A DNA stretch of 64,000 nt from Vreelandella massiliensis (GCF_900155385.1 NZ_LT699746.1:100041-164040), one strand, 5' to 3'; positions 26,633 to 35,941 are shown, counted from the first letter of the stretch. The notes: generated by a model from the sequence alone, not told the origin. Translations and numbers: made by a program.

Positions 26633-29449
26633 TCAAGAGTAATAGTAGTGTGTCACCTGCTCACCTTCATCTTTGTCTGGACTAAACACCTTGACCATGA
26701 CATCAGGCGGTTTATCCCCTTTGGGCACTTCATGGCCCTTCTTAGTCACCTTCCGCGTATTTTGGCTTTTACCCTTTTGCGTCTTCGGCTCAATCAGCAT
26801 TTCACCCCGCTCTTTAAAAGGTGGTTTCGCCTGATCATCATCGTCCCGCACGCCCATCGAATCACAGGCTTCGCATATCCATAGCGGCGTCCGCTTAGCC
26901 TTCTTAGAGGCGGCTTTTGCGGTTTTGGGTGCATCGCACACTGGGCATGGTGGCCCATCCAAAGGTTTCTTTACCCATTCGCCCCGCTCTTTGAACACGC
27001 GCCCTGGTGAGCCATCGGCTTCGGCATAGCACATCGAATCACATGCCTTGCAGATCAGTAATGGTTGCTTATCTTTCCTCGTTTGACCACGGAAGGTTTC
27101 GCTCTCTTGGCATACCGGACACAGCGGGCCATCCGGTTTTCGCTCAACTTTCTCACCGCGCACCACGAATGCAGCCCCAGGCGTACCGTCGTTGTCTCCA
27201 AATAATGAGTCGCACGACACCGTGCCCTGGTAATCTTGGCACCGCCAGAAATAGGCGTCTTTGCCCTTCTGCTTGAATCGGCGTAGAGGGTTTTGACACT
27301 CAGGGCATTGCGGCGCGGTGGCGAGTTCTTCCTCGCGTTGACGTTGCATTTCGGCATCGTCATGCGACTTTAACGGCCCTTTGAAGCAGGTGGTTGGTTT
27401 GCCATTTTCAGTGCGGAAGTGGCAGCCGCAGTCAGGTGCCAGGCAGACATAAAAGGTAAGCTGCTTTTTCTGCTTGGTCTTGGCCGTGCGCTGATAAAGT
27501 GGCTCATTGCAGTGGCGGCACTGATATTGCGAGGGTTTTTCCGTGGGCGCCAGCTCCCTTGCCTGCTTCAGCCATCGCTGTTGAGCCTCAGTATCGAGTT
27601 GTGACTGTACAAACGAATCCACCTGCCCAAGAAAGTCAGCCATCGGCAAGCTGCCATCTTCGACGTTGCGCAAAGCCGCTTCAAAAATACCGGCCATGTC
27701 GGGTGTGCTGAGTTCTGGCGGCATGAGTCGATAATGGAACAGTCCGTTGGCTGTGACGCGGATAGTTTTCTTCTCACGCTTCAAGTGCTTGTGGTGCTCA
27801 ATCAGTTTTTTGACGATACCGGCTCTTGTCGCTTCGGTGCCAATGCCGTCATTTTCGCGCAAGTTCTTCTTGGTTTCGGGGTTTTTGACGAATCGGTGAA
27901 TGTTCGTCATTGCCGTAATAAGCGTGCTATCAGTGTACGGTTTGGGCGGTTTCGTGACCTTCTTTTCACCGATTATATCGGTGCCCTCGGCCTGGTCGCC
28001 TTTCTGCGTCGCCGGTAAGGATTGATCTTTTTCTTCGCTCTCACCCTCGCCATCGTCGTCTTTTGTGTCTGCAAGACCGGCATACACGACTTCACGCCAC
28101 CCCTGCTGTATCCACACCTTGCCGCGAGCCACGAAACGCTCACCAGCGGCGTCGGGTAAGCCAACCTCAATTTGCGTGGCGTCATAGACAGCATCGGGCA
28201 TAAATTGCGCGATATACCGGCGGCACACCAGCTCATAAACTGCTCGCTCATTGGAATTGAGGTTCGCTATATCATCGGGAGCAGCGCGTTCCGTTGGGAT
28301 AATCCCGTGGTGTGCCCCTACCTTATTGTCGTTGAAGGCACGCGACTTCTTCGTGGGGTCAGCTTTTTCGGCGGCGTCATTGAGTGCAACTACGTTGGTG
28401 GCCACCGCCTGTAGCGTCGAGCTTGCTGCACCATGCTGATCACTCGGCAGGTAGCCGGTGTCGGTTCGCGGGTACGTCAGCAACCTATCCTTATCGTAGA
28501 GCTTTTGCGCAATATCGAGGACAGCCTGCATATCGAGGCCGAGTTGTTGGTTGGCGGCCTTCTGCAAGTCGCTCAGCGAGTACGGCAGCGGTGCTCGCTG
28601 CTTTTTGCGGTCGGTTTGCGACTCTAAAATGGTGACGTGATCCGGCACTTGGGCGGCCAGCCCGTCCAGCACAGCAGAATCGGTTAAACGCCCCGCTTCA
28701 TCGAGGCCCGCCTGGTCGTCGCGTGGCTGCCATTTGGCCATGAAGTCACCATTGGGATGTGACACGGCCAGTTGGACGGTGTAGTAGTCGTGCGGCTTAA
28801 AGTGTTGGATGTCGAGATCACGCTGGGCCACCAGCCCCAAGACGGCGCTCTGCACTCGCCCGACAGATAGCGTGGCTTTGACACCGGCTTGGTCAGCGAG
28901 CTTGCTATAAAGGCGGCTACAGTTCATCCCCAGGAGCCAATCAGCCCGTGAACGTGTCAGGGCGCGGCGCGTGAGGTGAGCAAAATTGCTATTAGGCTTT
29001 AGGTTCTGAAAGGCTTTGCGAATGGGATCAGGGTTCAGGTCTGAAATCAGTACGCGGCTTACCGGCCCTTGCCATCCCAAGTAGTCAATCACCTCGTCGA
29101 CCAGCAAATTTCCCTCGGCATCAATATCGCCAGCGTTACAGACTTCTTCGACGCCCTTCATCCCCTTCTTAATCTGCGCCAGCATCTTCTTCTTGCCCGC
29201 GTCTTTTGGTGGTTTGAGCTTCCAGGGATCAGGGTGAATCGGCAAGTCGTCGATGCGCCAGCTCTTATAACGCTCGTCGTAATCCTGGGGGTCATACTGT
29301 TCCAGAATGTGCCCCGCACACGCCACAATACGGTTTTCTCCGACTTCAAAAAGGCCGTCGCCATTCCGTTTTGCACGGCCATTACCGAGCGCTTCTGCAA
29401 TCGCTTTGGCAACGTTCGGTTTTTCGGCAATCACAAGGCGTTTTGGCAT
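26633..29449 (-). CDS. topB: DNA topoisomerase III (type IA, TopB/TraE-like)
   Basis: Type IA topoisomerases relax and decatenate DNA through single-strand passage. The 938 residues begin with a Toprim domain (RLVIAEKPNVAKAIAEALG, later NAGDIDAEGNLLVDEV) and carry the catalytic Tyr in LLTYPRTDTGYLP near residue 330. Four C-terminal zinc-ribbon-like modules follow from about residue 635, with CRHC, CPEC, CPVC and CPVC starts. This makes it longer than chromosomal TopB (653 residues) and similar to plasmid-borne forms. It starts 14 bases after a small coiled-coil gene, so the two may form an operon. Confidence 0.93.
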   Translation of the reverse strand: MPKRLVIAEKPNVAKAIAEALGNGRAKRNGDGLFEVGENRIVACAGHILEQYDPQDYDERYKSWRIDDLPIHPDPWKLKPPKDAGKKKMLAQIKKGMKGVEEVCNAGDIDAEGNLLVDEVIDYLGWQGPVSRVLISDLNPDPIRKAFQNLKPNSNFAHLTRRALTRSRADWLLGMNCSRLYSKLADQAGVKATLSVGRVQSAVLGLVAQRDLDIQHFKPHDYYTVQLAVSHPNGDFMAKWQPRDDQAGLDEAGRLTDSAVLDGLAAQVPDHVTILESQTDRKKQRAPLPYSLSDLQKAANQQLGLDMQAVLDIAQKLYDKDRLLTYPRTDTGYLPSDQHGAASSTLQAVATNVVALNDAAEKADPTKKSRAFNDNKVGAHHGIIPTERAAPDDIANLNSNERAVYELVCRRYIAQFMPDAVYDATQIEVGLPDAAGERFVARGKVWIQQGWREVVYAGLADTKDDDGEGESEEKDQSLPATQKGDQAEGTDIIGEKKVTKPPKPYTDSTLITAMTNIHRFVKNPETKKNLRENDGIGTEATRAGIVKKLIEHHKHLKREKKTIRVTANGLFHYRLMPPELSTPDMAGIFEAALRNVEDGSLPMADFLGQVDSFVQSQLDTEAQQRWLKQARELAPTEKPSQYQCRHCNEPLYQRTAKTKQKKQLTFYVCLAPDCGCHFRTENGKPTTCFKGPLKSHDDAEMQRQREEELATAPQCPECQNPLRRFKQKGKDAYFWRCQDYQGTVSCDSLFGDNDGTPGAAFVVRGEKVERKPDGPLCPVCQESETFRGQTRKDKQPLLICKACDSMCYAEADGSPGRVFKERGEWVKKPLDGPPCPVCDAPKTAKAASKKAKRTPLWICEACDSMGVRDDDDQAKPPFKERGEMLIEPKTQKGKSQNTRKVTKKGHEVPKGDKPPDVMVKVFSPDKDEGEQVTHYYYS

Positions 29450-29463
29450 GATATAGCGACTCC

Positions 29464-29964
29464 CTAGACGGTATTTTTATCGGTTTCTGAGGCGCAAGCA
29501 CGCTCCAAGATAGGTGATGCGTCTCCGCTATGATGCTCGATGCCGATCCGTTGGGGTTGGCGTAGCTTAGGTGTAAGGCGCCTCTCATTAGGCACGCCTT
29601 GGAGTTTTCGCCTGGCTAAAACGGGCTCGCTATGGTGGTTTTCTTGCCCGAATGCGTTAGAGGTATCAGTGGGCGTACCCACTAGCTTATTTTTTAATTC
29701 CGTTACCTCCGCGATGGTATCTTTGAGGGTGCTTTCTAACCTGTCGACATCATTACGCAAATTTTCTAATTGCCTGCTTTCCATATCGAGACATTTCAGT
29801 GTTGTCGACCAGCCTTTATCGAGCTCTTGGTGGCGGCGTTCGATAGCAGGTAATCGTCTGTAGAGGTAGGCGTCTATCCGGCTTAGCGTGCGCTGGGCAT
29901 CTTCCTTTTCCGCCTGTTGAATCATGCGGCGCTCTTTCCATTTTCTCAGCATTTTTAAATCCAT
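29464..29964 (-). CDS. Coiled-coil protein of unknown function
   Basis: The 166-residue product has a basic N terminus (MLRKWKERRMIQQAEK) and a long predicted coiled coil from about residue 20 to 95, ending with heptad-like LENLRNDVDRLESTLKD. The C-terminal third is polar and probably disordered. It lies directly upstream of the topoisomerase gene, so an accessory role in DNA handling is possible but unproven. No family is recognised, and the ribosome binding site is weak. Confidence 0.5.
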   Translation of the reverse strand: MDLKMLRKWKERRMIQQAEKEDAQRTLSRIDAYLYRRLPAIERRHQELDKGWSTTLKCLDMESRQLENLRNDVDRLESTLKDTIAEVTELKNKLVGTPTDTSNAFGQENHHSEPVLARRKLQGVPNERRLTPKLRQPQRIGIEHHSGDASPILERACASETDKNTV

Positions 29965-30062
29965 TGGCAGAGGGTGATATAAGCCACTCTACCAAGGCCG
30001 TATCAGCGCCAAGGCTTGCTGAACACCTCAAAAATCAGCTTTTGCGCCATTAATTGCGCACC

Positions 30063-30096
30063 AAAAAACCCGCTACCGCTTGCGCGATAACGGGTT
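30063..30096 (-). terminator. Terminator of the chemoreceptor gene
   Basis: In the minus sense, AACCCGTTATCGC pairs with the GCGGTAGCGGGTT arm and is followed by six T residues. It lies about 110 bases after the chemoreceptor stop. Confidence 0.8.
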
Positions 30097-30203
30097 CATC
30101 CGATGCCTCAGCCCTGCCCATGAACTAAGGCGACTTTTCATGCCATTGGTTTAGCACTATGCCTGTAGTGCTGCCATCAGCTTACTGCCCCTATCCTTCG
30201 TCT

Positions 30204-32255
30204 TCAAGACGTGGCCATTTGGCGTTGCAAATGGGTATCGGGCGGCATAAGCGCTTTTGTCTCGCCTGCATCAAACAATTCGGTGCTGCTTTTAAGCGTC
30301 CAGGCTTCTCTACGCAATTCAACAGCATCCTGTTCAAAACGATCCATGAGGTGAGTTGACGATTGTGTGGCTACGTCGATCTCCTGGATGGCATTGTTGA
30401 TTTCCGATACGCCTTTTTCTTGCTCGCTGAAGGCCGAATTTATCTCTCCCATAAGGTCGTTGACGCGATGCGAACTCTCCCGAATGTTGCTAACGGCATC
30501 ATCGACAATAGACGTGATGCTGGCGCCTGACACGACGGATTCGCGCGTTTTTTCGATACGGTTACGCACCTCTTGGGCCGCGTCGGCGCTGTTTTGCGCC
30601 AGCTTTCTTACTTCTTCCGCGACCACGGCAAAGCCTCGGCCATGCTCACCAGCGCGGGCAGCTTCCACGGAGGCATTAAGAGCCAGGATATTGGTTTGGA
30701 AGGCAATGCCGTCAATTCTATCTACCAACACTTCCATTTGCTCGGTGTTGTCGGTGATATGCGCTATAGCGTCATTGAGTTTTTGCATTTGAGCCTCAGC
30801 GTTATCCACGCTTTCTGTATTACCAATGCTGGCTTTAGAGGCTTGATCCGTATTTTGGGCAGAAGACTCCATAACAGCGGTAATTTGCTCGATGCTCGCT
30901 GCCGTTTGCTGAATGGCACTTGCCTGCTGTTGCACCTTAGAGGATAAATCCTGAGAGCCACCGGCAAATTCGTCAGCCGTGCCGTCGACTTGCTGGATGC
31001 TGGTCTTCACTTCACGAACAAGCCCGCCCAGCGATAGCCGCGCCAGCTCCATTGCATCCATTGTCTGCCCTACTTCATCGTTGTCAAAGCGGCCAAACCG
31101 GCTTCCCTTGAGCTTGCCAGCGGCCATTTCCAGCGTGGCGCGACGTAATGCTTCCGTTGGCTTGCTGAGTCGACTATAGAGGTAGAGGCCCATAGCTAAA
31201 ATCACTGCCGAACCGGATAACCCCATGCTGAGCATGATGTTGCGTGAGGTGACTTGCTGGCTAACCGCTTGCGCGATGTCGTCGTCGACGACCGCATTTA
31301 CGCGATCAGAGAGCGCTGTAAGCGTTTCACCCCAGGCTGGGGTTGTGGTCGCTAGAAACTCATTGTGGTGCGTTGTAGCCCCTTCAATGTTGCCCTCAGC
31401 CATCATCGCCACAGTGCGATCCACCCCATCCTCAAAATAGCGCTCTAGTTCGCGGGTTTCATCGACAATCGTAATGCCGTTCGCATCAGCGTGTTCGGCG
31501 AATTGCTCCCAATGCGCCATCGCTTCGCTTTTTATACTGGCGGCACGATTTTGAAAGGTGGTGGGATTGATGGTGTCTGGTTGGCTCAGCGTCGTGTTGA
31601 TGTTTCGTCGAGCCTTAACGGTTTCAGCGCGAATGGCGCCGAGCGTATTGATGGAATCGAGGTGGGATTGTGAAGACTCTAGCGCTTCACCGCCGCTGTT
31701 CACCATGCTCGCGCCCACTCCGGCGATGCCTAGCAGAAACGCTATCGCTAGGGTATTGGCAAAGGCGGTTTTCGTAACCAGTGATCGAGGATTGAAGGGA
31801 ATCAGCCGACTCAGGCTATACCGCTTTTGAACCTTGCCTTGCCGGATAGTCCAGGCCGAACGTTGGCCGTTTTCCTTCATATCGGCATAAGCACTGAGCG
31901 CACGCGCTTTTTCTTTGTCGTCCGGTTTATGCCGAATCGAGCAAAAGCCTTTGATCTCGCCGTGATCTGTCAGTGGCGTCACATTGGCTTTGACGACGTA
32001 GTAGCCGCCATGTTTTCGCCGATTCATCACGATCCCCGACCACGGGCGCCCTCGCTGTAGGTTATCCCACATGTCTTTGAAGACCGCTTTGGGCACATCA
32101 GGGTGTCGGACGATATTGTGATAAGAGCCGATAAGCTCGTCACGACTGAAACCGCTGGCTTCTACGAAGGCGTCATTGGCTTGCGTGATCGTGCTATCGG
32201 ATTGGGTTTGACTGATCAACACATCATTGTCATGGAGGATATATTCTGAAGTCAT
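30204..32255 (-). CDS. Methyl-accepting chemotaxis protein with N-terminal PAS domain
   Basis: This receptor has an Aer-like N-terminal PAS domain (residues about 5-105, with [22 protein letters not shown]), membrane segments near 165-190 and 345-365, a four-helix sensory region between them, a HAMP domain, and the conserved signalling hairpin ([20 protein letters not shown]) near residue 550. It would pass redox or ligand signals to CheA. The ATG at 32255 is chosen because homologous proteins begin close to the PAS fold; a GTG 36 bases upstream gives 695 residues, and neither has a strong ribosome binding site. A chemoreceptor on a conjugative backbone is unusual cargo. No other che genes are present. 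Confidence 0.9.
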   Translation of the reverse strand: MTSEYILHDNDVLISQTQSDSTITQANDAFVEASGFSRDELIGSYHNIVRHPDVPKAVFKDMWDNLQRGRPWSGIVMNRRKHGGYYVVKANVTPLTDHGEIKGFCSIRHKPDDKEKARALSAYADMKENGQRSAWTIRQGKVQKRYSLSRLIPFNPRSLVTKTAFANTLAIAFLLGIAGVGASMVNSGGEALESSQSHLDSINTLGAIRAETVKARRNINTTLSQPDTINPTTFQNRAASIKSEAMAHWEQFAEHADANGITIVDETRELERYFEDGVDRTVAMMAEGNIEGATTHHNEFLATTTPAWGETLTALSDRVNAVVDDDIAQAVSQQVTSRNIMLSMGLSGSAVILAMGLYLYSRLSKPTEALRRATLEMAAGKLKGSRFGRFDNDEVGQTMDAMELARLSLGGLVREVKTSIQQVDGTADEFAGGSQDLSSKVQQQASAIQQTAASIEQITAVMESSAQNTDQASKASIGNTESVDNAEAQMQKLNDAIAHITDNTEQMEVLVDRIDGIAFQTNILALNASVEAARAGEHGRGFAVVAEEVRKLAQNSADAAQEVRNRIEKTRESVVSGASITSIVDDAVSNIRESSHRVNDLMGEINSAFSEQEKGVSEINNAIQEIDVATQSSTHLMDRFEQDAVELRREAWTLKSSTELFDAGETKALMPPDTHLQRQMATS

Positions 32256-32390
32256 GGCATTCTGCACGGTCGATGAATGGAAAAGCCACACAAGGGTATC
32301 GTGGCCATCGGCGAGAAAAGCCGTGCTGAAATGCGTAAAAATGGTGCTTGGCTAGAAAGCTGGGGCTGGGAAAGAAGTTGCCTAAAAGAC

Positions 32391-32420
32391 AAAAACCCCA
32401 AGCCGGAGGCAAGGGGTTTT
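32391..32420. terminator. Terminator at the end of the long minus-strand block
   Basis: AAAACCCC and GGGGTTTT arms enclose a GCCGGAGGC core. The element overlaps the stop codon of the 36-residue ORF and ends the transcript that begins upstream in the 32-45 kb block. Confidence 0.75.
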
Positions 32421-32529
32421 AGTCGTGCTTGTCGCTGTCAGCAATAATGCGAAAGGCGATGATCACTCCATAGCCAGCGATGCTTAAAAATAGCATTGCT
32501 AGGATGAAGATCGTCACGTTGAGGGCCAT
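32419..32529 (-). CDS. 36-residue single-span membrane protein
   Basis: This small frame starts one base after the stop of the upstream gene, with AAGGAG eight bases before its ATG, a strong sign of real translation. The product has one hydrophobic span (VTIFILAMLFLSIAGYGVII) and a short charged C terminus (IADSDKHD). It is co-transcribed with another small membrane protein gene. Function is unknown. Confidence 0.6.
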   Translation of the reverse strand: MALNVTIFILAMLFLSIAGYGVIIAFRIIADSDKHD

Positions 32530-32530
32530 A

Positions 32531-32818
32531 TCAAGACTCCTTTTTGGCAACCTCGTCTGCATGTCGAGCAGCCGCATCGAGAACGATAGCGCCAACCCAT
32601 ACTAACGCGCCAGCGAGTAGTAGCAATATCGCGGTGATAGCGCTAACCAACCCGCCACCGACGGCAAAAATGCCACCTGCGCCAGCGAATAATCCACCTA
32701 GACCGATTTTGCGGAGGTCTTTAGAGACTTCCAATAGGGTTTTAGGTGGAACATGCAGCGGGGGTGCCTTGGCCCCGCCTAGCTTCAATGCTTTCCAGCG
32801 TTTTTTTAATGATTTCAT
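32531..32818 (-). CDS. Small membrane protein of 95 residues
   Basis: The chosen ATG at 32818 follows GAGG by eight bases; a longer frame to 32920 runs into the pseudoknot leader and is rejected. The product has a basic N terminus, then a Gly-rich hydrophobic region (LGGLFAGAGGIFAVGGGLV) and a second span (ITAILLLLAGALVWVGAIVL), followed by a charged tail. Two membrane segments are likely. Function is unknown; it belongs to the same transcript as the primase gene. Confidence 0.6.
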   Translation of the reverse strand: MKSLKKRWKALKLGGAKAPPLHVPPKTLLEVSKDLRKIGLGGLFAGAGGIFAVGGGLVSAITAILLLLAGALVWVGAIVLDAAARHADEVAKKES

Positions 32819-32847
32819 ACGCATTACCTCGCTTCTGGTTAATTGAA

Positions 32848-32886
32848 GGGGCAATGCGCCCACAGGGGCGCCATTACCCCCGTGGG
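32848..32886 (-). promoter_or_regulatory. Pseudoknot leader, copy 1
   Basis: In mRNA sense CCCAC-GGGG pairs with CCCC-GUGGG, and the loop GUAAUG can pair with downstream CAUUGC, including one U-G wobble. It lies 30 bases upstream of the small membrane protein start. Confidence 0.65.
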
Positions 32887-32916
32887 TTAAGATGAAGTGA
32901 TAGCGAACACCGACCT

Positions 32917-34152
32917 TCATGTTGCGTTGGCGATGCTATCGAGAATGATTTGGCGTGATGGAAACGACATGGCCCCGTGTTGCAGCAGCATGTCATTCCA
33001 GTCCACGCCCTTTTCGTCGGCAGGGATAATCGCGTCAGGCAGCATAATGACGACCTTGACGCCTTTCTCCTTCATGCGCGACTTGAGCTGTTCCGCCGCC
33101 ACCTCACCCGCTTTAGAGCGGTCACGGTCGGCCCACACGACCAGCGTGTGAACGTCAGGCGGTGGATTGAAGCCCGCCAGCAGCGTTGCGTTCACGCACG
33201 ACCACGTAGGTAGCCTTGTTGCGTTGTACGCCGCTGTGGCTGTCTCCAAGCCTTCAGCAAGGCCCAGGATGCCGCGTGGCATCGCTAATGGAATGGCACC
33301 CCCTGTCACGCTTACCCCTTCGGGCAATGCGAGCATTTTGCGAGGATGGTCAACATCCGCCTTCCCAGCGCCATCATGGGCTAGGTAAGTGCGATGCAGC
33401 GTTGTGATGTTGCCGTGCTCGTCACGAATAGCCGCAATAAGCGCAGGATAATGCCCTAAAGCGGCTATTTGTTCATGGATGATGGCCTCACCTGATGCCG
33501 TCATTTCCTGGCGCTCGATAACACCGTAGTAAGCCAGTGCTGGGTGAAAGCGCAGTGAGTCACCTGTAGCGAGCGCGTTTAGCATGGCGTCACTATGGGC
33601 AATGCCACGATTTCCCAGGTACGCCTTAACGGTCACGGCCTGAGCGTCGGTCAGCGGCAGGGTTTCATCCCATAGCGCTTGAAGCCGTTGCTGATGTTGT
33701 TGCCGATCCACATGCTGTTGCTGGGCGAGCTTACGCTGAGCCGCTTTTGCTACGGATTCGGCATCATGGTTTAACCGACGCGGTGCAGTATGCACACGAC
33801 GCGGCTGGCCACCTTTCTTGCGATACGGCTCCATCCCCAGGATTAGCGCCACTTCCGTTACGGTCGTGCGAAAATCCCAGTCATTGAGCCACATAAGGAG
33901 TGAAAAACCGTCGGTCATTGAGCCGATATTCGGGTCATTGTGGATACCACCCCCGCGCTCATTAAGATCACGGGGAAACAACCGGAAACCGTCTTTACCT
34001 TGTCCCGACTTCGGGCACGGTACATGACGGCCAGGCTTATTGAGGGCAGGTGCGAGCGCACCGAACTGACTCAAAATGGCGATCCAGTTGCCTCTAGCCG
34101 ACTGCTTTACCTCGTCGGTTTTGAAAAACTCGTTATCACGATCAATCATCAT
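32917..34152 (-). CDS. Toprim-domain primase (DnaG/P4 alpha-like)
   Basis: Plasmid primases of this kind make RNA primers for lagging-strand or post-transfer synthesis. The product has about 411 residues. The N-terminal region has a degenerate zinc-binding motif (RHVPCPKSGQGKDGFRLFP) followed by HND. The C-terminal Toprim domain starts with LGLAEGLETATAAY near residue 300 and contains LVVWADRDRSKAGE near 350. The ATG at 34152 has GGAG nine bases upstream, whereas the ATG 15 bases earlier has none. The gene follows a pseudoknot leader and precedes two small membrane protein genes. Confidence 0.8.
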   Translation of the reverse strand: MMIDRDNEFFKTDEVKQSARGNWIAILSQFGALAPALNKPGRHVPCPKSGQGKDGFRLFPRDLNERGGGIHNDPNIGSMTDGFSLLMWLNDWDFRTTVTEVALILGMEPYRKKGGQPRRVHTAPRRLNHDAESVAKAAQRKLAQQQHVDRQQHQQRLQALWDETLPLTDAQAVTVKAYLGNRGIAHSDAMLNALATGDSLRFHPALAYYGVIERQEMTASGEAIIHEQIAALGHYPALIAAIRDEHGNITTLHRTYLAHDGAGKADVDHPRKMLALPEGVSVTGGAIPLAMPRGILGLAEGLETATAAYNATRLPTWSCVNATLLAGFNPPPDVHTLVVWADRDRSKAGEVAAEQLKSRMKEKGVKVVIMLPDAIIPADEKGVDWNDMLLQHGAMSFPSRQIILDSIANAT

Positions 34153-34228
34153 GGGCGATGTCTCCATTGGTTTTCGGGGCTTCCGAAAACCACCGCGCTA
34201 GGCGCAGGGGCTTTAGTGAAGCCCCGAA

Positions 34229-34272
34229 GGGAGACAAACGCCCCCATAGGGAGTGTTTATCTCCCCTTGGGG
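34229..34272 (-). promoter_or_regulatory. Pseudoknot leader, copy 2
   Basis: CCCC-AAGGGGA pairs with UCCCUAUGGGG, and the loop GAUAAAC pairs with downstream GUUUGUC (seven pairs, one U-G). It precedes the primase start by 77 bases, the longest spacing of the set. Confidence 0.7.
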
Positions 34273-34288
34273 TGAATCATCGTTGTCG

Positions 34289-34702
34289 TTACGACGCCAA
34301 AGACGTGATACGACGGCTGCGCAATTCAGGATCAGCTTCGCGGATCACCTCATAGAGCTCGCGGACTTTGTAGATCGGGATGGCACCAGCAAAGCGATAT
34401 TGCTGGCCATGTCCCATCAAAAAGGCCGGAGTAAGAGGCACCCAGCGGGCATTGTCGATCTTGAACTTGGTTGGCTGCTGTAACCCCTGACCGTCATGGA
34501 TTTTGTCGATCAGGATTTGCCCCCGCAGCACGCTATCGAGCTTCTGCGTGGTGCCTGGCGCGATACACAAAGAACCGCTTTCGTCATCGACACCCACCAC
34601 CAAAACGGGCCGATATTTCGGGCCAGGTTGGTGGGGCGTCTCGCTGTGCGGCATCCAGGCATAAATCACGCTGCCAACGAAATGATGTTTAGACGGCACC
34701 AT
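34289..34702 (-). CDS. PemK/MazF-like toxin-family protein
   Basis: MazF/PemK proteins are ribonucleases of toxin-antitoxin pairs. The 137 residues show the family layout: an N-terminal strand GSVIYAWMP, then PGPKYRPVLVVGVDD (the conserved K-RPVLV core), and CIAPGTTQ. The ATG at 34702 overlaps the upstream gene by 14 bases and has AGGGGG six bases before it, so a longer frame to 34807 is rejected. The upstream gene could encode the antitoxin. Its place inside a transfer or replication operon, not in a free-standing module, is unusual, and it may have a regulatory role instead. Catalytic residues cannot be confirmed by eye. Confidence 0.55.
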   Translation of the reverse strand: MVPSKHHFVGSVIYAWMPHSETPHQPGPKYRPVLVVGVDDESGSLCIAPGTTQKLDSVLRGQILIDKIHDGQGLQQPTKFKIDNARWVPLTPAFLMGHGQQYRFAGAIPIYKVRELYEVIREADPELRSRRITSLAS

Positions 34703-34940
34703 AGCGCACCCCCTTTTGGCAGGACGGTGGCATGAGAGCGCCATTGTTGCGCCAGAATGCTTCACGGCATGTTTCGCGCTTGAGGGATGATGCTGATAGA
34801 TCAACATCGCCCAACTCGCGTGCGAGAACGCGCCTGATTAGCTGTTCCGGTGTGATATGAAGCCGACGGGCGTGTTTGGTCAGCACATCGCCCATCACCT
34901 CATGCTCGTCGTACTTGACGACAAACTGCTTAGTATTCAT
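34689..34940 (-). CDS. Small protein upstream of the MazF-like gene, possible antitoxin
   Basis: The 83-residue product starts at an ATG with GGAGG five bases upstream. It contains a helical segment (HARRLHITPEQLIRRVLAREL) that resembles the helix-rich part of ribbon-helix-helix DNA-binding proteins, with a beta-like start TKQFVVKYDEHEV. The C-terminal 30 residues are polar. Overlap with the MazF-like gene suggests coupling and makes an antitoxin role plausible but unproven. Confidence 0.5.
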   Translation of the reverse strand: MNTKQFVVKYDEHEVMGDVLTKHARRLHITPEQLIRRVLARELGDVDLSASSLKRETCREAFWRNNGALMPPSCQKGVRYGAV

Positions 34941-34964
34941 GGGAGCCTCCAATCGAGTGAAAGC

Positions 34965-35009
34965 GAGCACTCCCACACCCTTACGGGCGCGAAAAGTGCC
35001 CGCATTGGG
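34965..35009 (-). promoter_or_regulatory. Pseudoknot leader, copy 3
   Basis: GCGGGC pairs with GCCCGU and outer CCC with GGG. The loop GCACU can pair with downstream AGUGC. It lies 25 bases before the small antitoxin-like gene. This is a more degenerate copy. Confidence 0.5.
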
Positions 35010-35018
35010 TTGGGTGAA

Positions 35019-35324
35019 TTAACCGGCTTTAAGATGCTTGCCAAGCAATTCATCTATCCGGCTTTCAGCGGCAACGGCTTTTTTATAAGCCGATTCCCAG
35101 CTTTTGAGCGTTTGCTGTTCCCGAAATGTCAGCAATCCATCACGCCTTGGGGCGTAGCGTTTGCGCATTTTTAGGAGTGACAGCATTTCTTGGATGCGGT
35201 CAGCCAGCTGCGAGGCTGGTTGCCCTGGTGTTGGGTTTACCGGCACTTCCCAGACAATGCGGCCTTGCGGCGCGTCAACGTCGATACGGAGCGTGTCGGC
35301 AGAGCCAAAAGTGGTGTGTGTCAT
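35019..35324 (-). CDS. Unknown 101-residue protein
   Basis: GAGG six bases before the ATG at 35324 supports this start. The product begins with beta-like residues (TLRIDVDAPQGRIVWEVPV), followed by helical segments with Lys/Arg clusters (KMRKRYAPRRDG, then TLKSWESAYKKAVAAE). It could bind nucleic acid, but no family is recognised. It follows pseudoknot leader copy 4. Confidence 0.5.
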   Translation of the reverse strand: MTHTTFGSADTLRIDVDAPQGRIVWEVPVNPTPGQPASQLADRIQEMLSLLKMRKRYAPRRDGLLTFREQQTLKSWESAYKKAVAAESRIDELLGKHLKAG

Positions 35325-35343
35325 GGCGAACCTCATGTGCAAT

Positions 35344-35383
35344 GGGGAACGCCAGCCCAGAAGGAGGCGAACCCCCTAGTGGG
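35344..35383 (-). promoter_or_regulatory. Pseudoknot leader, copy 4
   Basis: CCCA and an AGG-rich arm pair with CCUUCUGGG, and a CGCC loop segment can pair with downstream GGCG. It is 20 bases upstream of the 101-residue gene. The fit is weaker than in most copies. Confidence 0.45.
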
Positions 35384-35445
35384 TAGAGTGAAGCTACTTA
35401 TTTAGCGTGGTGAAGCGACCACGATCACTGCCAACGGCAGAGAAA

Positions 35446-35510
35446 CTTGCTTGCCTGGGGATACGTCACGGCATACCGCCAGGCAAGCAAGGTGGGGGAT
35501 TCCCCCCCAC
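35446..35510 (-). other. Strong double hairpin after the 131-residue gene
   Basis: A perfect 13-bp inverted repeat (CTTGCTTGCCTGG with CCAGGCAAGCAAG, loop of 20 bases) is followed directly by a second hairpin, GTGGGGGAT with a C-rich complementary arm. It lies 13 bases past a stop codon and has no T run. It could be a processing site, an attenuator or a small structured RNA. Confidence 0.6.
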
Positions 35511-35522
35511 GCCTGCCTGCCA

Positions 35523-35918
35523 CTACCAATCGCGGAATGCCACATTTTTGCAAGTGAGCAGAACCCGCGACCGCAGTTCGTCATGGTCATAACCGAGCAT
35601 GGCGCAGCAATTCACAAATGACAGCGGGTATGCCGTGTCATCGGAAAGCAACCATCCTCGCGCTTCGTCCCGTGCCTTATGCCCCGCAAAAGGGCTACCT
35701 AGCGTGGAAATCGACGCGGTAAAAAAGCGCTCGACGAATTGATAAACGTCATCGTTTGACCAAGATTCCTGATTGGGTGCATTTGAAAAAGCGTCTAACT
35801 CGACAAGTTCGCCTTTATCCCCTGTATCGCGGGAGTGCAGCGTGTCGGGGTCGACACCTAGCTCCAAAAAGCTATCAAACAAAAGACCCATTTGATCTAC
35901 ATCGTGGTGTGCAGTCAT
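35523..35918 (-). CDS. Unknown 131-residue protein
   Basis: The ATG at 35918 follows GAGG by about six bases. The longer frame to 36002 would translate the pseudoknot leader and is rejected. The protein is acidic, soluble and probably alpha-helical, with a VELDAFSNAPNQESW segment and a C-terminal LRSRVLLTCKNVAFRDW. No family is recognised. It belongs to the pseudoknot-led gene set. Confidence 0.55.
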   Translation of the reverse strand: MTAHHDVDQMGLLFDSFLELGVDPDTLHSRDTGDKGELVELDAFSNAPNQESWSNDDVYQFVERFFTASISTLGSPFAGHKARDEARGWLLSDDTAYPLSFVNCCAMLGYDHDELRSRVLLTCKNVAFRDW

Positions 35919-35941
35919 AAAAGACCTCGCCTCATACATCA

